This document shows positions 54,706 through 63,907 of a stretch of DNA of 64,000 nt, one piece after another. The notes under the pieces are model-generated. The model saw only the letters and a list, made by a program, of their open reading frames with translations. It was not told the origin of the DNA and ran no database searches. The number at the start of each line of letters is the position of its first letter. Within the stretch, counting starts at the first letter, position 1. The stretch is from the NCBI RefSeq assembly GCF_019802345.1, contig NZ_JAINDZ010000008.1, forward strand, positions 88,737-152,736, in the 5' to 3' direction. The translations under genes and the position numbers were made by a program. The stretch is from Methylosinus sp. Sm6. Lineage in GTDB: Bacteria; Pseudomonadota; Alphaproteobacteria; Rhizobiales; Beijerinckiaceae.

Positions 54706-55134
54706 ATGCCTCAGAGCCCGCTCTACGAGACCGATTTCTACGCCTGGGCGCAGGAGCAGGCGGCGCTGCTGCGCGCCGGCGCGCTCCAGGCCGCCGATAT
54801 CGAGAATATCGCCGAGGAGATCGAGAGCATGGGCCGCAGCGAGAAGCGGGAGCTGACGAGCCGGCTGGCGATCTTGCTCGCGCATCTGCTGAAGTGACGC
54901 TTTCAGCCCGGGCTTCGCGGCAATAGCTGGCGGCTCAGCATTCGCGAGCAGAGGCTGCGCCTGAAGCGTCATCTCGAGGACAACGCCAGCCTGAAAGTGC
55001 TGCTGGACGCAGCAATGCTCGACGGCTACGAGCTGGCGGTCATCGGGGCGCAACGGGAGACGGGCTTCGGGGACGAAGTCCTCCCGGGCGTTTGTTCCTG
55101 GACTTTCGAGGAGATCATGGCGGCGGACTTCTAG
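54706..55134 (+). pseudogene. second DUF29 gene, interrupted by a Trp-to-stop change
   Basis: The frame starts like the first DUF29 gene (MPQSPLYETDFYAW) but hits TGA at 54895-54897, where the paralog has TGG (the Trp of LLKWRFQ). Translation continues cleanly in the same frame as RFQPGLRGNSW, LKRHLEDNASL and WTFEEIMAADF to TAG at 55132, parallel to the intact copy. So a full-length gene of 142 codons has one nonsense base. Both halves align with the neighbour in order, which points to tandem duplication. A read error or readthrough cannot be excluded. Confidence 0.88.
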
Positions 55135-55255
55135 CCTGACGACACGGTGGGATCGTGATCCGACGCGGCCCCTGAAAGCCTTCGCGTCCCTCGCCATCAC
55201 GGCTCCCTTGGGCTATCTCTCCCCTCGGCCCAGAATCACATCCCCGAAGGCAAAG

Positions 55256-56800
55256 ATGAAACGCGCCCTGTCGGTCACGAGAGACGAAAACTTCGCCCAA
55301 TGGTATCAGGCCGTCGTCGCCGAGGCCGATCTCGCCGAGACCAGCCCGGTGCGCGGCTGCATGATCATAAAACCCTGGGGCTATGGCGTCTGGGAGCTGA
55401 TTCAGGCGGCGCTCGACCGGCGCATCAAGGAGACCGGGCACGAGAACTGCTATTTCCCACTGTTCATCCCGATGAGCTTCATCGCTCAGGAGGCGAGCCA
55501 TGTCGAAGGCTTCGCCAAGGAGATGGCGGTCGTCACCCATCACCGGCTGAAATCGGTGGACGGCAAGCTCGTCGTCGATCCCGACTCCAAGCTCGAGGAG
55601 CCGCTGATCGTGCGGCCGACCTCGGAGACCATCATCGGCGACGCCTTCCGCCGCTGGGTCTCCTCGCATCGCGACCTGCCGGTGCTGATCAACCAATGGG
55701 CCAATGTGGTGCGCTGGGAGATGCGCACGCGGCTGTTCCTGCGCACCAGCGAGTTCCTCTGGCAGGAGGGCCACACCGCCCATGCCGACGAGGCCGACGC
55801 GCGCGAGGAGACGCGCAAGATGCTCGAGGTCTATCGCCAGATCGTCGAGGATGTGCTGGCCGTGCCCGTCATCGCCGGCGAGAAGCCGGAAAACGAGCGT
55901 TTTCCGGGAGCCGTGAACACTTATTCCATCGAGGCCATGATGCAGGACGGCAAGGCGCTGCAGGCCGGCACCTCGCATTATCTCGGCACGAACTTCGCCC
56001 ATGCGCAGAACATCCGCTTCCAGGGCGCGAGCGGCGAGCTCGAATATTGCCACACGACGAGCTGGGGCGTCTCGACGCGGCTCGTCGGCGGCGTGATCAT
56101 GACCCATGGCGACGACGACGGGCTGCGCCTGCCGCCGGCCATCGCGCCCAAGCAGATCGTCGTCGTGCCCATGCTGCGCGAGAAGCCGGAGGACGCCGAG
56201 GTCCTCGCCTATTGCGAGGCGCTGAAGGCGGATCTCGACGATCTCGTCGCGCTGAAGGCGCCTTTGCGCGCCCATGTCGACAAGAAGCCGGTCCGCGCCG
56301 CCAATAAGCGTTGGGACTGGGCGCGGCGCGGCGCGCCGATCATTCTGGAGATCGGCCCGCGCGACGCGTCGAGCGGCATGGTGACGATGATCCGCCGGGA
56401 CAAGCTCCGCGACGGCGACAAGATCGTTTCAGTCGGAATGCCGCGCGCGGAATTCCTCGGGCAGGCGCCTGCGCTGCTCGCCGAGATTCAGCTCAATTTG
56501 TTCGCGGAGGCGAAGGCGCGGCTCGACGCCAATATCCGCGCCGATCTGACGAGCTTCGACGCCATCGCCGAATATTTCGGCAAGGCGGCCGAGGACGACG
56601 AGGCCGCGGCCTTCAAGGGCTGGGTGCGCGCGCCCTGGGCGCGGCCGACCGGCGCCGAGCTGGAGGAGGTCGAGACGCGGCTGAAGGCGCTGAAGCTGAC
56701 CTTGCGCAATATCCCGCTGGCCCAGGGCCCGGCGAGCGGAACCTGCGTCTTCACCGGCCGTCCGGCGGTGGAGGAGATTTTGATCGCCCGCGCCTATTGA
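55256..56800 (+). CDS. proS: prolyl-tRNA synthetase, archaeal/eukaryote-like type
   Basis: 514 residues from ATG 55256; the frame is open to 55208 without a ribosome site. Class-II motifs: RDENFAQWYQAVVAEADLAE, RGCMIIKPWGYGVWELIQAA, LIVRPTSETIIGDAFRRW, and FLRTSEFLWQEGHTAHA. After a HisRS-like anticodon domain (KQIVVVPMLREK) comes a C-terminal zinc-domain-like extension ending in tyrosine (ILIARAY). This is the archaeal/eukaryotic layout rather than the roughly 440-residue form usual in alphaproteobacteria. It charges tRNA-Pro. The family-A repeat follows 40 bases after the stop. Confidence 0.93.
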   Translation: MKRALSVTRDENFAQWYQAVVAEADLAETSPVRGCMIIKPWGYGVWELIQAALDRRIKETGHENCYFPLFIPMSFIAQEASHVEGFAKEMAVVTHHRLKSVDGKLVVDPDSKLEEPLIVRPTSETIIGDAFRRWVSSHRDLPVLINQWANVVRWEMRTRLFLRTSEFLWQEGHTAHADEADAREETRKMLEVYRQIVEDVLAVPVIAGEKPENERFPGAVNTYSIEAMMQDGKALQAGTSHYLGTNFAHAQNIRFQGASGELEYCHTTSWGVSTRLVGGVIMTHGDDDGLRLPPAIAPKQIVVVPMLREKPEDAEVLAYCEALKADLDDLVALKAPLRAHVDKKPVRAANKRWDWARRGAPIILEIGPRDASSGMVTMIRRDKLRDGDKIVSVGMPRAEFLGQAPALLAEIQLNLFAEAKARLDANIRADLTSFDAIAEYFGKAAEDDEAAAFKGWVRAPWARPTGAELEEVETRLKALKLTLRNIPLAQGPASGTCVFTGRPAVEEILIARAY

Positions 56801-56840
56801 GGCGCTGGCGGTGTGATTCAGCCGATTGACAGGGGAAAGT

Positions 56841-56933
56841 GCGAGCCTGAAGGCTCGCGGTCCAAGCGCGGCCCATGGACCGCGAGCCTTCAGGCTCGCT
56901 CTCGACGTCCATCAAATTCGATGAAGCAGACCA
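56841..56933. repeat. dispersed palindromic repeat, family A, longest copy
   Basis: GCGAGCCTGAAGGCTCGC with GGTCCA, spacer, TGGACC and GCGAGCCTTCAGGCTCGC, then TCTCGACGTCCATCAAATTC to GCAGACCAC. That last flank reappears, inverted and slightly changed, beside the copy at 19891, so the mobile or duplicated unit is about 95 bases long. Confidence 0.88.
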
Positions 56934-57039
56934 CTTGGTCCGGGGCGCGGACGAAGCCGAAGCTCGGCGTATTGACCCCGCCGCCCGATCCGCTATCATT
57001 GCAATAGCTTATTGATCGGCTTGTGTTTCGAGGCCCCCT

Positions 57040-57420
57040 ATGTTCAAGGCGCTTTTTCTTGCGGCAATTCTGGCGGCGGCAGCCGGGCCGGCCAGCGCCC
57101 AATCCATCTTCGACGGCTTCGGCGAGCCGGAAGACCCTGCCGAGGCCGAGACGTATCGATGGAAGCACGCGATCGTTCGTCAGATGAGAGACCATACGCC
57201 GCGCCTCAATCTCGGACATGGGCGGGCCGTTGTGAACTTCTGCGTGGACGGTGCCGGACGTATCGTCAAGGGGAAGGTCGATAAATATTCGGGCGACGCG
57301 CAGGCGCTCATCGCCGCGAGCGTCGTCTCCTCACTGAAGCTGCCGCCGCCGCCGCCCGCCTTCAAAGCCAAGCTCCGGGGGGACTGCTACTGGTTCCAAG
57401 TGAGTTTCTGGTTTCAATGA
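57040..57420 (+). CDS. secreted protein with TonB C-terminal-like domain
   Basis: 126 residues. A signal peptide (LFLAAILAAAAGPASA, cleavage before QS) is followed by a compact domain reading GRAVVNFCVDGAGRIVKGKV, DKYSGDAQALIAASVVSSLK, LPPPPPAF. This resembles the beta-alpha-beta C-terminal domain of TonB-like energy transducers. There is no membrane anchor besides the signal and no proline-rich spanning region, so it cannot act as TonB. Two cysteines (FCVDG, DCYWF) could form a disulfide. It converges on the symporter gene. Confidence 0.75.
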   Translation: MFKALFLAAILAAAAGPASAQSIFDGFGEPEDPAEAETYRWKHAIVRQMRDHTPRLNLGHGRAVVNFCVDGAGRIVKGKVDKYSGDAQALIAASVVSSLKLPPPPPAFKAKLRGDCYWFQVSFWFQ

Positions 57421-57430
57421 GCGCCCGCTC

Positions 57431-58654
57431 TCACCCCTCCCGCACCTTCCCATCCAACAAACAGCTCACCGTCACATCGCCCATCACATTGATCGCCGTG
57501 CGGCAGCGGTCGAGCAGCCAGTCGATCGTCAGCAGCAGCGCGATGTAATCGGTCGGCAAAGCCACGGCGCGGAACACCATGGTCATGGTCACAAGGCCGG
57601 CTTCCGGAATGCCGGCCGCGCCCACCGAGGCGAGCACCGAGGTCAGCACCACCATGAATTGCTGGCCGAGCGTCAAATCCAGCCCCAGCAATTGCGCGAC
57701 GAACAGGGCCGACATCGCCTCATAGAGCGCCGTGCCGTCATTGTTGAAATTGGAGCCGACCAGCGCGCCCATGCTCGCCGATTGCTCGCGCAGCCCGACC
57801 TTATCGCGCAGGAGCTCATAGGTGAGCGGCATGGTCGCGGTGGAGCTGCCGGTGGAAAAGGCCATCAGCAGCGCGTCGCGGACGCCGGCGACGACATCGA
57901 GCGGCCGCGCCCATGAGCCGAGACGGATACGCAGCGCGTAATAGAGAAATTGCAGCGCCAGCGCCGTCAGCACGGCGATGAAGAAGCCGCCGAGCGCGAT
58001 GAAGTCGCCGAAACCCTTGACGCCGACGATGCTGGCGACGAGCCCGAAGACGGCGATCGGCACGACGTCGATGATCCAATGCAGAATGACGATGAGGCTC
58101 GAAAGCGCCACATGCACGAGGTCCTCGACCGTGCGCACCTCATGCGTCTTGAAGCCACGCAGCGCGATGCCGAAGGCGACGGCGATGAAGATGACGCCCA
58201 TCACCGCGCCATTGTCCGAGAACGGCCCGACGAGGCTCCTCGGCACGCTGTCGAGCAATTGCGAGAGCGGATCGAAGGCGGCGGCGGCTTTTGCCGGCGC
58301 GGCGCCGGGCGCGGCGGTCGTCCAGCGGCCGGGCCGCAGCACATTGACGACGGCGAGGCCGATGAGAATGGCGACCAGCGTATTGGTGAGCAGCAGGGTG
58401 ACGAGGCGCAGCGCCTGCCGTCCGCCCAAATGCGCGCGCATGAGGGCCTGCACGATGGCGAGCAGGATCAGCGGCGGCGCCACAGCGCCGAGCAGGCGCA
58501 GCACCAGCTTGGCGGGCGTCTCGAGCACGTGCGCCTGCGCGCCGAGCGCAAGGCCCGTCGCGACGCCGAGAGCGACAGCGACGATGATGCGGATGTAGAG
58601 CGGGGTCGCGCGCCAGCGTGCGACGAGGCTTTTCGAGTCGTTCGGCGAATGCAA
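57431..58654 (-). CDS. dicarboxylate/amino acid:cation symporter (DAACS family)
   Basis: 407 residues with about eight membrane helices. Family motifs are AFSTGSSTATMPLTYELL (serine-rich re-entrant loop), GSNFNNDGTALYEAMSALFV, and the second re-entrant loop ASVGAAGIPEAGLVTMTMVF. Members move glutamate, aspartate or C4-dicarboxylates with sodium or protons. Which substrate is used here is not visible; the family's NMDGT motif reads NNDGT here. It stands alone, next to a short family-A repeat. Confidence 0.9.
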   Translation of the reverse strand: MHSPNDSKSLVARWRATPLYIRIIVAVALGVATGLALGAQAHVLETPAKLVLRLLGAVAPPLILLAIVQALMRAHLGGRQALRLVTLLLTNTLVAILIGLAVVNVLRPGRWTTAAPGAAPAKAAAAFDPLSQLLDSVPRSLVGPFSDNGAVMGVIFIAVAFGIALRGFKTHEVRTVEDLVHVALSSLIVILHWIIDVVPIAVFGLVASIVGVKGFGDFIALGGFFIAVLTALALQFLYYALRIRLGSWARPLDVVAGVRDALLMAFSTGSSTATMPLTYELLRDKVGLREQSASMGALVGSNFNNDGTALYEAMSALFVAQLLGLDLTLGQQFMVVLTSVLASVGAAGIPEAGLVTMTMVFRAVALPTDYIALLLTIDWLLDRCRTAINVMGDVTVSCLLDGKVREG

Positions 58655-58685
58655 GTGACGTCCTCCGCAAGGGTCGGCGCAGAAT

Positions 58686-58703
58686 GCGAGCCTTCAGGCT
58701 CGC
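58686..58703. repeat. dispersed palindromic repeat, family A, core only
   Basis: A single GCGAGCCTTCAGGCTCGC palindrome in the 61-base gap between mfd and the symporter gene, without the GGTCC extension. Perfect self-complementarity would form a hairpin. Confidence 0.75.
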
Positions 58704-58715
58704 ATTTTCGAGAGG

Positions 58716-61700
58716 TCACGCCGCCTTCTTTTTCTCCGCGATCGACACCAGATTGCGCAGGATGCGGCGCGCGCCGTCGAGCCGCCCCTTCATATCGGCG
58801 AAGTCGCGGATGAAGACGATTCTCATATCGGGCCGCACCTTCGCTTGGCTGCCCTGCTCCATCACATAGCGGGCGAGGCCGGCGGGATCGGCGAAATTGC
58901 CGTCGCGGAAGGCGATGATGACGCCCTTCGGCCCCGCCTCCACCTTCTCCACATGGGCTCTGCGGCACAGCGCCTTGATGGCGACGATCTTCAAGAGCAG
59001 CTCCACCTCCGGCGGGAAGGCGCCGAAGCGGTCGATCAATTCTGCAGCGAAGGATTCGATGTCCTGATCCGTCTCCAGCGTGGAGAGGCGGCGATAGAGC
59101 TGCAAGCGCAAGGTGAGGTCGGGGACGTAATCCTCCGGGATCGTCACCGGCGCGCCGATGGCGATGGTCGGCGACCACGCCTCCTCCTGCGGCTCGTCGA
59201 TGCCCGCCTTCAGCAGCGTGATCGCATCGCCCAGCATCTGCTGATAGAGTTCATAGCCGACCTCCTTGATATGGCCCGACTGCTCGTCGCCGAGCAGATT
59301 GCCGGCGCCGCGAATGTCGAGGTCGTGGCTCGCGAGCTGGAAGCCGGCGCCCAGCGTGTCGAGGCTCTGCAGCACCTCGAGCCGCTTTTGCGCCTGCGGC
59401 GTGATGGTCTTATTGGCGGGCGTGGTGAACAGCGCATAGGCGCGCGTCTTGGAGCGGCCGACGCGGCCACGCAGCTGATAGAGCTGCGCGAGGCCGAACA
59501 TATCGGCGCGCCAGACGATCAAAGTGTTGGCGGTCGGAATGTCGAGGCCGGATTCGACGATCGTCGTCGAGAGCAGAATGTCATATTTGCCTTCGTAGAA
59601 GGCGGTCATGCGCTCCTCGAGATCGCCGGCCGCCATCTGGCCATGCGCCATGACGAATTTCGCCTCCGGCACATTTTCGCGCAGGAAGGCGGCGGCGTCC
59701 TCGAGGTCTTCTATGCGCGGACAGACGAAGAAGGCCTGGCCGCCGCGATAGCGCTCGCGCAGCAGCGCCTCGCGCACGATCAACGGATCGAAGGGCGATA
59801 CGAAGCTGCGCACGGCGAGGCGGTCGACCGGCGCCGTGGCGATGAGCGAGAGCTCGCGCACGCCGGTCATGGCGAGCTGCAAGGTGCGCGGGATCGGCGT
59901 CGCCGACAGCGTCAGCACATGCACCTCGGCGCGCAGCTCCTTCAGGCGCTCCTTGTGGCCGACGCCGAAATGCTGCTCCTCGTCGATGATGACGAGGCCG
60001 AGATCCTTGAACGAGATCGCCTTGCCGAGCACGGCATGGGTGCCGACGACGATGTCCATCGTTCCGTCGGCGAGGCCGCTCTTGGCGAGCCGCGCGTCGG
60101 AGGCATGCGTCATGCGCGACAATTGCGCGATGCGGATCGGCAGGCCGGCGAAGCGCGTCGAGAAGGTCTTGTAGTGCTGGCGCGCGAGCAGCGTGGTCGG
60201 CACGACGACGGCGACCTGCCGTCCGTTGATCGCCGCGCAGAAGGCGGCGCGCAGCGCCACCTCGGTCTTGCCGAAGCCGACATCGCCGCAGACGAGCCGA
60301 TCCATGGGACGGCCGGAGCTGAGATCGTCGAGCACGGCGTCGATCGCTCCGGCCTGATCCTCGGTCTCGTCATAGGGGAAACGCGCGCAGAATTCGTCGT
60401 ACAGCCCTTCGGGCGGAACCAGCTTCACCGCCTGACGCAGCATGCGCTGGGCCGCGATCGCGATGAGGCCCTTGGCCATCTCGCGAATGCGGTTCTTCAT
60501 CCGCGCCTTGCGCGTCTGCCAGCCGACGCCGCCCAATTTGTCGAGCTGCGCCTCCGTGTCCTCGGAGCCGTAGCGCGATAGGAGCTCTATGTTCTCGACC
60601 GGCAGATAGAGCTTGTCGCCGCCGGCATAGTGGATCTCGAGGCAGTCGTGCGGCGCGCCGGCGGCGGTGATCGTCTCGAGGCCGATGAAACGGCCGATGC
60701 CGTGATCGACATGCACGACGAGATCGCCGGCCGACAGCGCCGCGATCTCGCCGAGCAGATTTTCCGTGTGCTTGGTCTTGCGGCGGCGGCGCACCATGCG
60801 GTCGCCGAGAATGTCCTGCTCGCCGATGACGGCGAGGCCGCCGGTCTCGAAGCCGTGCTCGACGCCGAGCACGGCGAGCGCCACCGCGCTCTTGCCCAGC
60901 GCCAGCGCCGCCGGCAACGAGGCGACGGTCGCGACGTCGCGCAGCCCGTGCTCGGCGAGCACATGGCCGAGACGCTCGCAGGAGCCGTCCGACCAGCCGG
61001 CGACGACCACCGTCTTGCCGGCGCCGCGCAGCGCCTTCACGTGAGCGACGGCGGCCTCGAACACATTGGCCGCTTCGTCATTGCGCTCGGGCGCGAAATC
61101 GCGCCCCGCCCGCGCGCCGCAGTCGATCGCCGCCGTTCCGGAGCCCTCCGGCGCGGCGAAGGGCGAGAAGCGCGCCTGGCCCCGCGCCGCGATCTGCCCG
61201 CGCCACTCGTCGAGCGAGAGATAGAGCGCCTCGGGCTCCAGCGGCTTGTAGCTCGACTCCGACGGCGCGGCGTCATAAGCGAATTTGCGCGCGTCGTAAT
61301 AATCGGCGATCTGCGCCGCGCGCTCGCCGGCCGCCTCGTCGACGAGCTGGTCGAGCATCAAGGGAACGGCGCCGACATAATCGAACAACGTGCCCATGCG
61401 CGGATAGAACAAGGGCAGCCAATGCTCGGCGCCCTGATAGCGGCGGCCCTCGCTGATCGCCTCATATAGCTGATCGCCGCGCGTCTGTCCGCCGAAGCGC
61501 GTCGTGTAGGCCTGGCGGAAGCGACGCATGGACTCGCTCGTCAGCCGCAATTCGCTCATCGGCACGAGATCGAGCGCGCGCAGCTGGCCGACGGTGCGCT
61601 GGCTCTCGGGGTCGAAGCTGCGGATCGATTCCAGCGTGTCGCCGAAGAAGTCGAGCCGCACCGGCGTCGGCATTCCCGGCGCATAGAGGTCGAGAATGCC

Positions 61701-62237
61701 GCCGCGCTGGGCGTATTCGCCGGTCTCGCGCACGGCGGAGGAGCGCAGAAAGCCATTGGCCTCGAGCCAGCGCGCCAGCTCGTCCATCTGCACGACATTG
61801 CCGGGCGCGGCGGAGAAAGTGTCGGCGGCGACGGCCTCCAGCGGCGGCACGCGCTGCAACAGGCAGTCGACCGTGACGGTGACGACGCGCGGCCGCTCGG
61901 CCGAGGATTTGGAGCGGGCGAGACGCGCGAGCGCGGTCATGCGCCGCGCGGAAACCGCGGCGTTGGGCGAAACGCGATCATAGGGCTGGCAGTCCCAGCC
62001 CGGCACGTCGAGCGTCTCGACCTCGGGCGCGGCGAAGCGCAGCGCCTCGCGAAAGGCGGCCGAGCGCAGCGCGTCGCGCGCTACATGGACGAAGACGGCG
62101 GCCTTCCCCTCCGCGCCGCGCGCCAGCGCCCGCGCCAGATCGGCGCAGACGAAAGCGTCGAAGCCGTCGGGAACATTGGCGAAGGCGAGCGCGTCGCCGG
62201 CCTCGATGCGGGCGATCGCTTTGTTCAGATCGGTCAC
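58716..62237 (-). CDS. mfd: transcription-repair coupling factor Mfd
   Basis: 1173 residues with a GTG start at 62237 that overlaps the sdhE stop (GTGA). Domains in order: UvrB-like N-terminal region, the RNA-polymerase-interacting domain (DLVVHVDHGIGRFIGLETI), and the RecG-like translocase with Walker A GDVGFGKTEVALRAA, DEEQ box (IDEEQHFGVGHKERL) and RGRVGRSKTRAYALF. A C-terminal domain follows. It removes stalled RNA polymerase and recruits UvrA to lesions on transcribed strands. Pairing with sdhE is common in alphaproteobacteria; recG, often next door, is not in the window. Confidence 0.97.
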   Translation of the reverse strand: MTDLNKAIARIEAGDALAFANVPDGFDAFVCADLARALARGAEGKAAVFVHVARDALRSAAFREALRFAAPEVETLDVPGWDCQPYDRVSPNAAVSARRMTALARLARSKSSAERPRVVTVTVDCLLQRVPPLEAVAADTFSAAPGNVVQMDELARWLEANGFLRSSAVRETGEYAQRGGILDLYAPGMPTPVRLDFFGDTLESIRSFDPESQRTVGQLRALDLVPMSELRLTSESMRRFRQAYTTRFGGQTRGDQLYEAISEGRRYQGAEHWLPLFYPRMGTLFDYVGAVPLMLDQLVDEAAGERAAQIADYYDARKFAYDAAPSESSYKPLEPEALYLSLDEWRGQIAARGQARFSPFAAPEGSGTAAIDCGARAGRDFAPERNDEAANVFEAAVAHVKALRGAGKTVVVAGWSDGSCERLGHVLAEHGLRDVATVASLPAALALGKSAVALAVLGVEHGFETGGLAVIGEQDILGDRMVRRRRKTKHTENLLGEIAALSAGDLVVHVDHGIGRFIGLETITAAGAPHDCLEIHYAGGDKLYLPVENIELLSRYGSEDTEAQLDKLGGVGWQTRKARMKNRIREMAKGLIAIAAQRMLRQAVKLVPPEGLYDEFCARFPYDETEDQAGAIDAVLDDLSSGRPMDRLVCGDVGFGKTEVALRAAFCAAINGRQVAVVVPTTLLARQHYKTFSTRFAGLPIRIAQLSRMTHASDARLAKSGLADGTMDIVVGTHAVLGKAISFKDLGLVIIDEEQHFGVGHKERLKELRAEVHVLTLSATPIPRTLQLAMTGVRELSLIATAPVDRLAVRSFVSPFDPLIVREALLRERYRGGQAFFVCPRIEDLEDAAAFLRENVPEAKFVMAHGQMAAGDLEERMTAFYEGKYDILLSTTIVESGLDIPTANTLIVWRADMFGLAQLYQLRGRVGRSKTRAYALFTTPANKTITPQAQKRLEVLQSLDTLGAGFQLASHDLDIRGAGNLLGDEQSGHIKEVGYELYQQMLGDAITLLKAGIDEPQEEAWSPTIAIGAPVTIPEDYVPDLTLRLQLYRRLSTLETDQDIESFAAELIDRFGAFPPEVELLLKIVAIKALCRRAHVEKVEAGPKGVIIAFRDGNFADPAGLARYVMEQGSQAKVRPDMRIVFIRDFADMKGRLDGARRILRNLVSIAEKKKAA

Positions 62238-62527
62238 TCGCGCCCTCGCTCGAACGGCCCGTTCGCGTGGAAAGCCGCAATCTTGTGGAACAACGGCGTG
62301 TCATAGCCGGGCGGAACCGGAACCGCGCGCGAAAGCCAGAGATAGACGGCGTCGTCATCGGCGTCGAGCAGCGCCTCGAGCTGGTCGAGCTCGCCGTCGC
62401 CGAGCTCGCGCACGCGCGCATCGACGAAGCCGCCCATGATCAAATCCATCTCGCGCATGCCGCGGCGCCAGGCGCGGAAACGGATGCGCCGGCGGCGGAT
62501 GTCGAGATCGTCGAAGGGCAGGTCCAT
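62234..62527 (-). CDS. sdhE: succinate dehydrogenase assembly factor SdhE
   Basis: 97 residues from the ATG at 62527; the frame is open to 62848 but lacks a good site there. The RGxxE motif is RGMRE at 22-26, followed by MDLIMGGFVDARVRELGDGE and the family's DDAVYLWLSR stretch. SdhE helps attach FAD to succinate dehydrogenase. It overlaps mfd by four bases. The 275 bases upstream hold a family-B repeat and no gene. Confidence 0.94.
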   Translation of the reverse strand: MDLPFDDLDIRRRRIRFRAWRRGMREMDLIMGGFVDARVRELGDGELDQLEALLDADDDAVYLWLSRAVPVPPGYDTPLFHKIAAFHANGPFERGRE

Positions 62528-62736
62528 GGTGGTCAGCGTGGCGTGGCGTAAGAGGCCCGCGGCGTATCCCCGCGGTACATGCGACGAGGCGCCGCACGCC
62601 GTTTCCGACGCCGTCGCTCGCGCGCGATGTAGCGCAACCTTGGAGCAAAAGAAAGCGAGACGGTCGCCCGGCAATGGGTGAATTCTGCATCCGGAGCACC
62701 GGCTCGCTTCCCACTTCCGGATCGAGTCGACGGCTG

Positions 62737-62785
62737 GAGCGAATTCTGATCGATCGAACATTCCGTTCGATGGGAAAGCGCTCCG
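62737..62785. repeat. dispersed repeat, family B, copy 2 (inverted)
   Basis: GAGCGAATTCTGATCGATCG followed by AACATTCCGTTCGATGGGAA and AGCGCTCCG: the reverse complement of the element at 44794-44842 with a few substitutions. It lies between sdhE and the alpha/beta hydrolase stop. Confidence 0.8.
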
Positions 62786-62802
62786 ACCTTGTACGGACGG
62801 CG

Positions 62803-63747
62803 TCAAATCGTTCCCGTCGCGCGGTCCTGGCGCACCCGTCGAATCCACTCCGAAATGCGGCGATTCACGTCCGCCGCGTGGGTCGTGTGCAACATATGTC
62901 CGGCTCCTGAAATCACCTCGAACGACGCCCCGCCGCCAGCGCCTTGTATGGCCGCAAAAAGCGTATGCGCGTAAGCGACTGGCGTCAGAGCGTCATCCTC
63001 GCCGTGCAGGAAGAGCGCAGGCGCACGGATTTTTTCCGCGCCATGCAGGAGCTGCTCGCTCGGCCCTCCGCATGCGGCGTCGGCCATCGAAACGAGGATA
63101 TGCGGATGCTCCACGACGTCCCGAAGCCGCTGATCTACGAGTTCGCCCGAAAGCGGAGCGGGCTGGTAAATCGGCCGCATGATCCGGGCGAGCAGCCGAC
63201 GAAACAGCGAAATAAGCCACCGGTGTCGAAGAAGCGCGGCGATGATCGCCAAGCCGCTCGCGACGCCGGGGAAAGCCAGCAGTCGATAGGCCGAGTGAGC
63301 CGGTGAGCCGAGTGTTGCTATCAAAGCGACGCCTTCGATCCGAGCGGGATAGCGAGCGGCGACGACCTGTGCGACAGCCGCCCCATGACTGTGACCGACT
63401 ATAAAAAATGGATCATGCCAACCGAGCCTATCCGCGAGAGCGACGATGCATCGTGCGCTCACGTCCAGCCGAGATTCTCCCGCTCGTCGCAGAATGGGTT
63501 TGCTTTTCCCGAATCCGGGCAGGTCGATCGCCACGATCTCATGCTCTTTATCGAGAAGAGGCGCGAGAGCGCTCCAGTCGTCGAGATTTGCAGGGTTGCC
63601 GTGCAGTAGGAGCATGCGCGCGCGCTCCGCGCGAGCGTGGCCTCCAATTCTTGCTGCTTGGAGTTCTATATGCTCTCCGTCCATCGAGACATCGACAGCG
63701 CTTGCCGACGCGTAAAGCGATCCGCTCCGAGTGAAAGTCTGATGCAA
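62803..63747 (-). CDS. alpha/beta hydrolase
   Basis: 314 residues if started at the TTG at 63747, which follows GGAGGAG by eight bases; an ATG at 63684 without a ribosome site would give 293. The frame is open to 63972. The fold is clear: oxyanion region LLLHGNPANLDDWS, nucleophile elbow GHSHGAAVAQ, aspartate in LFLHGEDDALTP and histidine in ISGAGHMLHTTH. Substrate unknown; single-domain enzymes of this type include esterases and haloalkane or lipid hydrolases. It stands alone, and bases 63748-64000 hold only a repeat. Confidence 0.85.
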   Translation of the reverse strand: MHQTFTRSGSLYASASAVDVSMDGEHIELQAARIGGHARAERARMLLLHGNPANLDDWSALAPLLDKEHEIVAIDLPGFGKSKPILRRAGESRLDVSARCIVALADRLGWHDPFFIVGHSHGAAVAQVVAARYPARIEGVALIATLGSPAHSAYRLLAFPGVASGLAIIAALLRHRWLISLFRRLLARIMRPIYQPAPLSGELVDQRLRDVVEHPHILVSMADAACGGPSEQLLHGAEKIRAPALFLHGEDDALTPVAYAHTLFAAIQGAGGGASFEVISGAGHMLHTTHAADVNRRISEWIRRVRQDRATGTI

Positions 63748-63907
63748 AGCGGCGGCTCCTCCACCTTCGTCGATATGATCTCTGTCTAATTCGCATAAAC
63801 CATTATGGACGTCGCGGCGGCAACCCGACGGGTGAACGCGAAGTGGCGCCGAAAGAGGAGTTTTCACCTCCCCCTCGAGGCAAAGGGAGTCACATATTTC
63901 CAGGAGG

